From: Geothermovivens sp964644845
GTDB taxonomy: Bacteria; Zhuqueibacterota; Zhuqueibacteria; Oleimicrobiales; Geothermoviventaceae
DNA length: 25,510 nucleotides
NCBI GenBank assembly: GCA_964644845.1
Contig: CAZXXS010000107.1
Span: 1-25,510 of the forward strand
Reading direction: 5' to 3'
Shown: positions 25,295 through 25,510 of the stretch, one piece after another
Layout: each line of letters opens with the position of its first letter
Position numbering within the stretch: position 1 is the first letter of the stretch
Notes under the pieces: model-generated
Told to the model about the DNA's origin: nothing
Database searches by the model: none
The model's input: the letters and a program-made list of their open reading frames with translations, nothing else
Position numbers and translations under genes: made by a program

Positions 25295-25510
25295 ATGGAC
25301 ACAATCTTGCCGGATTTCAGCACGTTTGAGCGACACCACGGGCAGGGCCTGTGCGTGCCGGTGGCGCGCAGGGTTCTCGCCGACACCGAAACCCCGATGT
25401 CCGCCTACCTGAAGATCCGTCGAGCCTCGGGGCGGTCTTTCCTGCTGGAGAGCGTGGAGGGCGGAAAACACGTCGGACGCTATTCCTTCCTCGGGGCTCG
25501 GCCGTTCCTC
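25295..25510 (+). CDS. trpE: anthranilate synthase component I, 5' end (truncated by window edge)
   Basis: Seventy-two codons are visible from ATG 25295 to the window end. The N-terminal TrpE signature is clear: ADTETPMSAYLKI followed by SFLLESVEGG and GRYSFLGARP, matching the ETP.S.Y.KL...SFLLESVEGGE..GRYSF.G pattern that forms the tryptophan feedback-inhibition pocket. TrpE with TrpG makes anthranilate from chorismate, the first committed step of tryptophan synthesis. GGAGGG (25282-25287) is the ribosome site, seven bases before the ATG. Its placement behind a Trp-rich leader and terminator indicates control by attenuation. The catalytic C-terminal domain lies outside the window. Confidence 0.93.
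   Translation, partial: MDTILPDFSTFERHHGQGLCVPVARRVLADTETPMSAYLKIRRASGRSFLLESVEGGKHVGRYSFLGARPFL

Noticed and set aside
1..25510. CRISPR array, insertion sequence, prophage or attachment site
   Set aside because: No direct-repeat/spacer pattern, transposase, integrase or terminal inverted repeat was found; the only tandem repeat is the coding TSP3 array.

Overview
The window is about 25.5 kb of bacterial chromosome with nearly all genes on the plus strand, moderately high GC, short intergenic gaps and no sign of phage, transposon, CRISPR or rRNA/tRNA sequence. A SurA-like periplasmic chaperone, an EnvC-like LytM protein and an OmpA protein with calcium-binding repeats point to a diderm (outer-membrane) bacterium. 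Three tandem SurA/PpiC-type genes, a TSP3-OmpA porin, a dimeric glycyl-tRNA synthetase and a DUF3536 family-57 glycoside hydrolase fit a member of the FCB group or a related candidate phylum (KSB1/Calditrichota-like). That placement is an inference from gene content and cannot be proven here.

Layout. Positions 1-1822 hold the 3' end of mnmG, then rsmG and murQ. A perfect 16-bp parS palindrome sits on the first codons of rsmG, which suggests an origin-proximal location. A 364-bp gap with an AT-rich core precedes mfd (2187-5480), followed by three rotamase-family genes (5590-9708) that end at a strong intrinsic terminator (about 9811-9850). An EnvC-like gene starts a new unit from what looks like a leaderless promoter. 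It leads into a housekeeping block, holB-ricT-metG-tatD-rsmA-mgtE-recO-glyS (11133-20593), part of which (holB-ricT, metG-tatD-rsmA) recalls the Firmicutes holB-yaaT/metS-yabD-ksgA neighbourhood. An OmpA/TSP3 gene with a possible sigma-54 promoter follows, then a large GH57/DUF3536 protein.

The last 470 bases hold the most complete regulatory element in the window: a classical tryptophan attenuator. It has a promoter, a 28-codon leader peptide with four Trp codons (three in a row), mutually exclusive 1:2 and 2:3 pairings, a 12-bp terminator hairpin with a T-run, and then the start of trpE, which is cut by the window edge.

Functionally the window combines translation and ribosome maturation (mnmG, rsmG, rsmA, metG, glyS, ricT), DNA replication and repair (mfd, holB, recO), and envelope biogenesis and peptidoglycan recycling (murQ, SurA-like proteins, EnvC, OmpA), with Mg2+ transport (mgtE), glycan metabolism (GH57) and tryptophan biosynthesis. 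No wholly new multi-gene system is evident. The items most worth follow-up are the attenuator, the parS site without adjacent parAB, the partly degenerate chaperone trio, the leaderless envC promoter and the sigma-54-like site.
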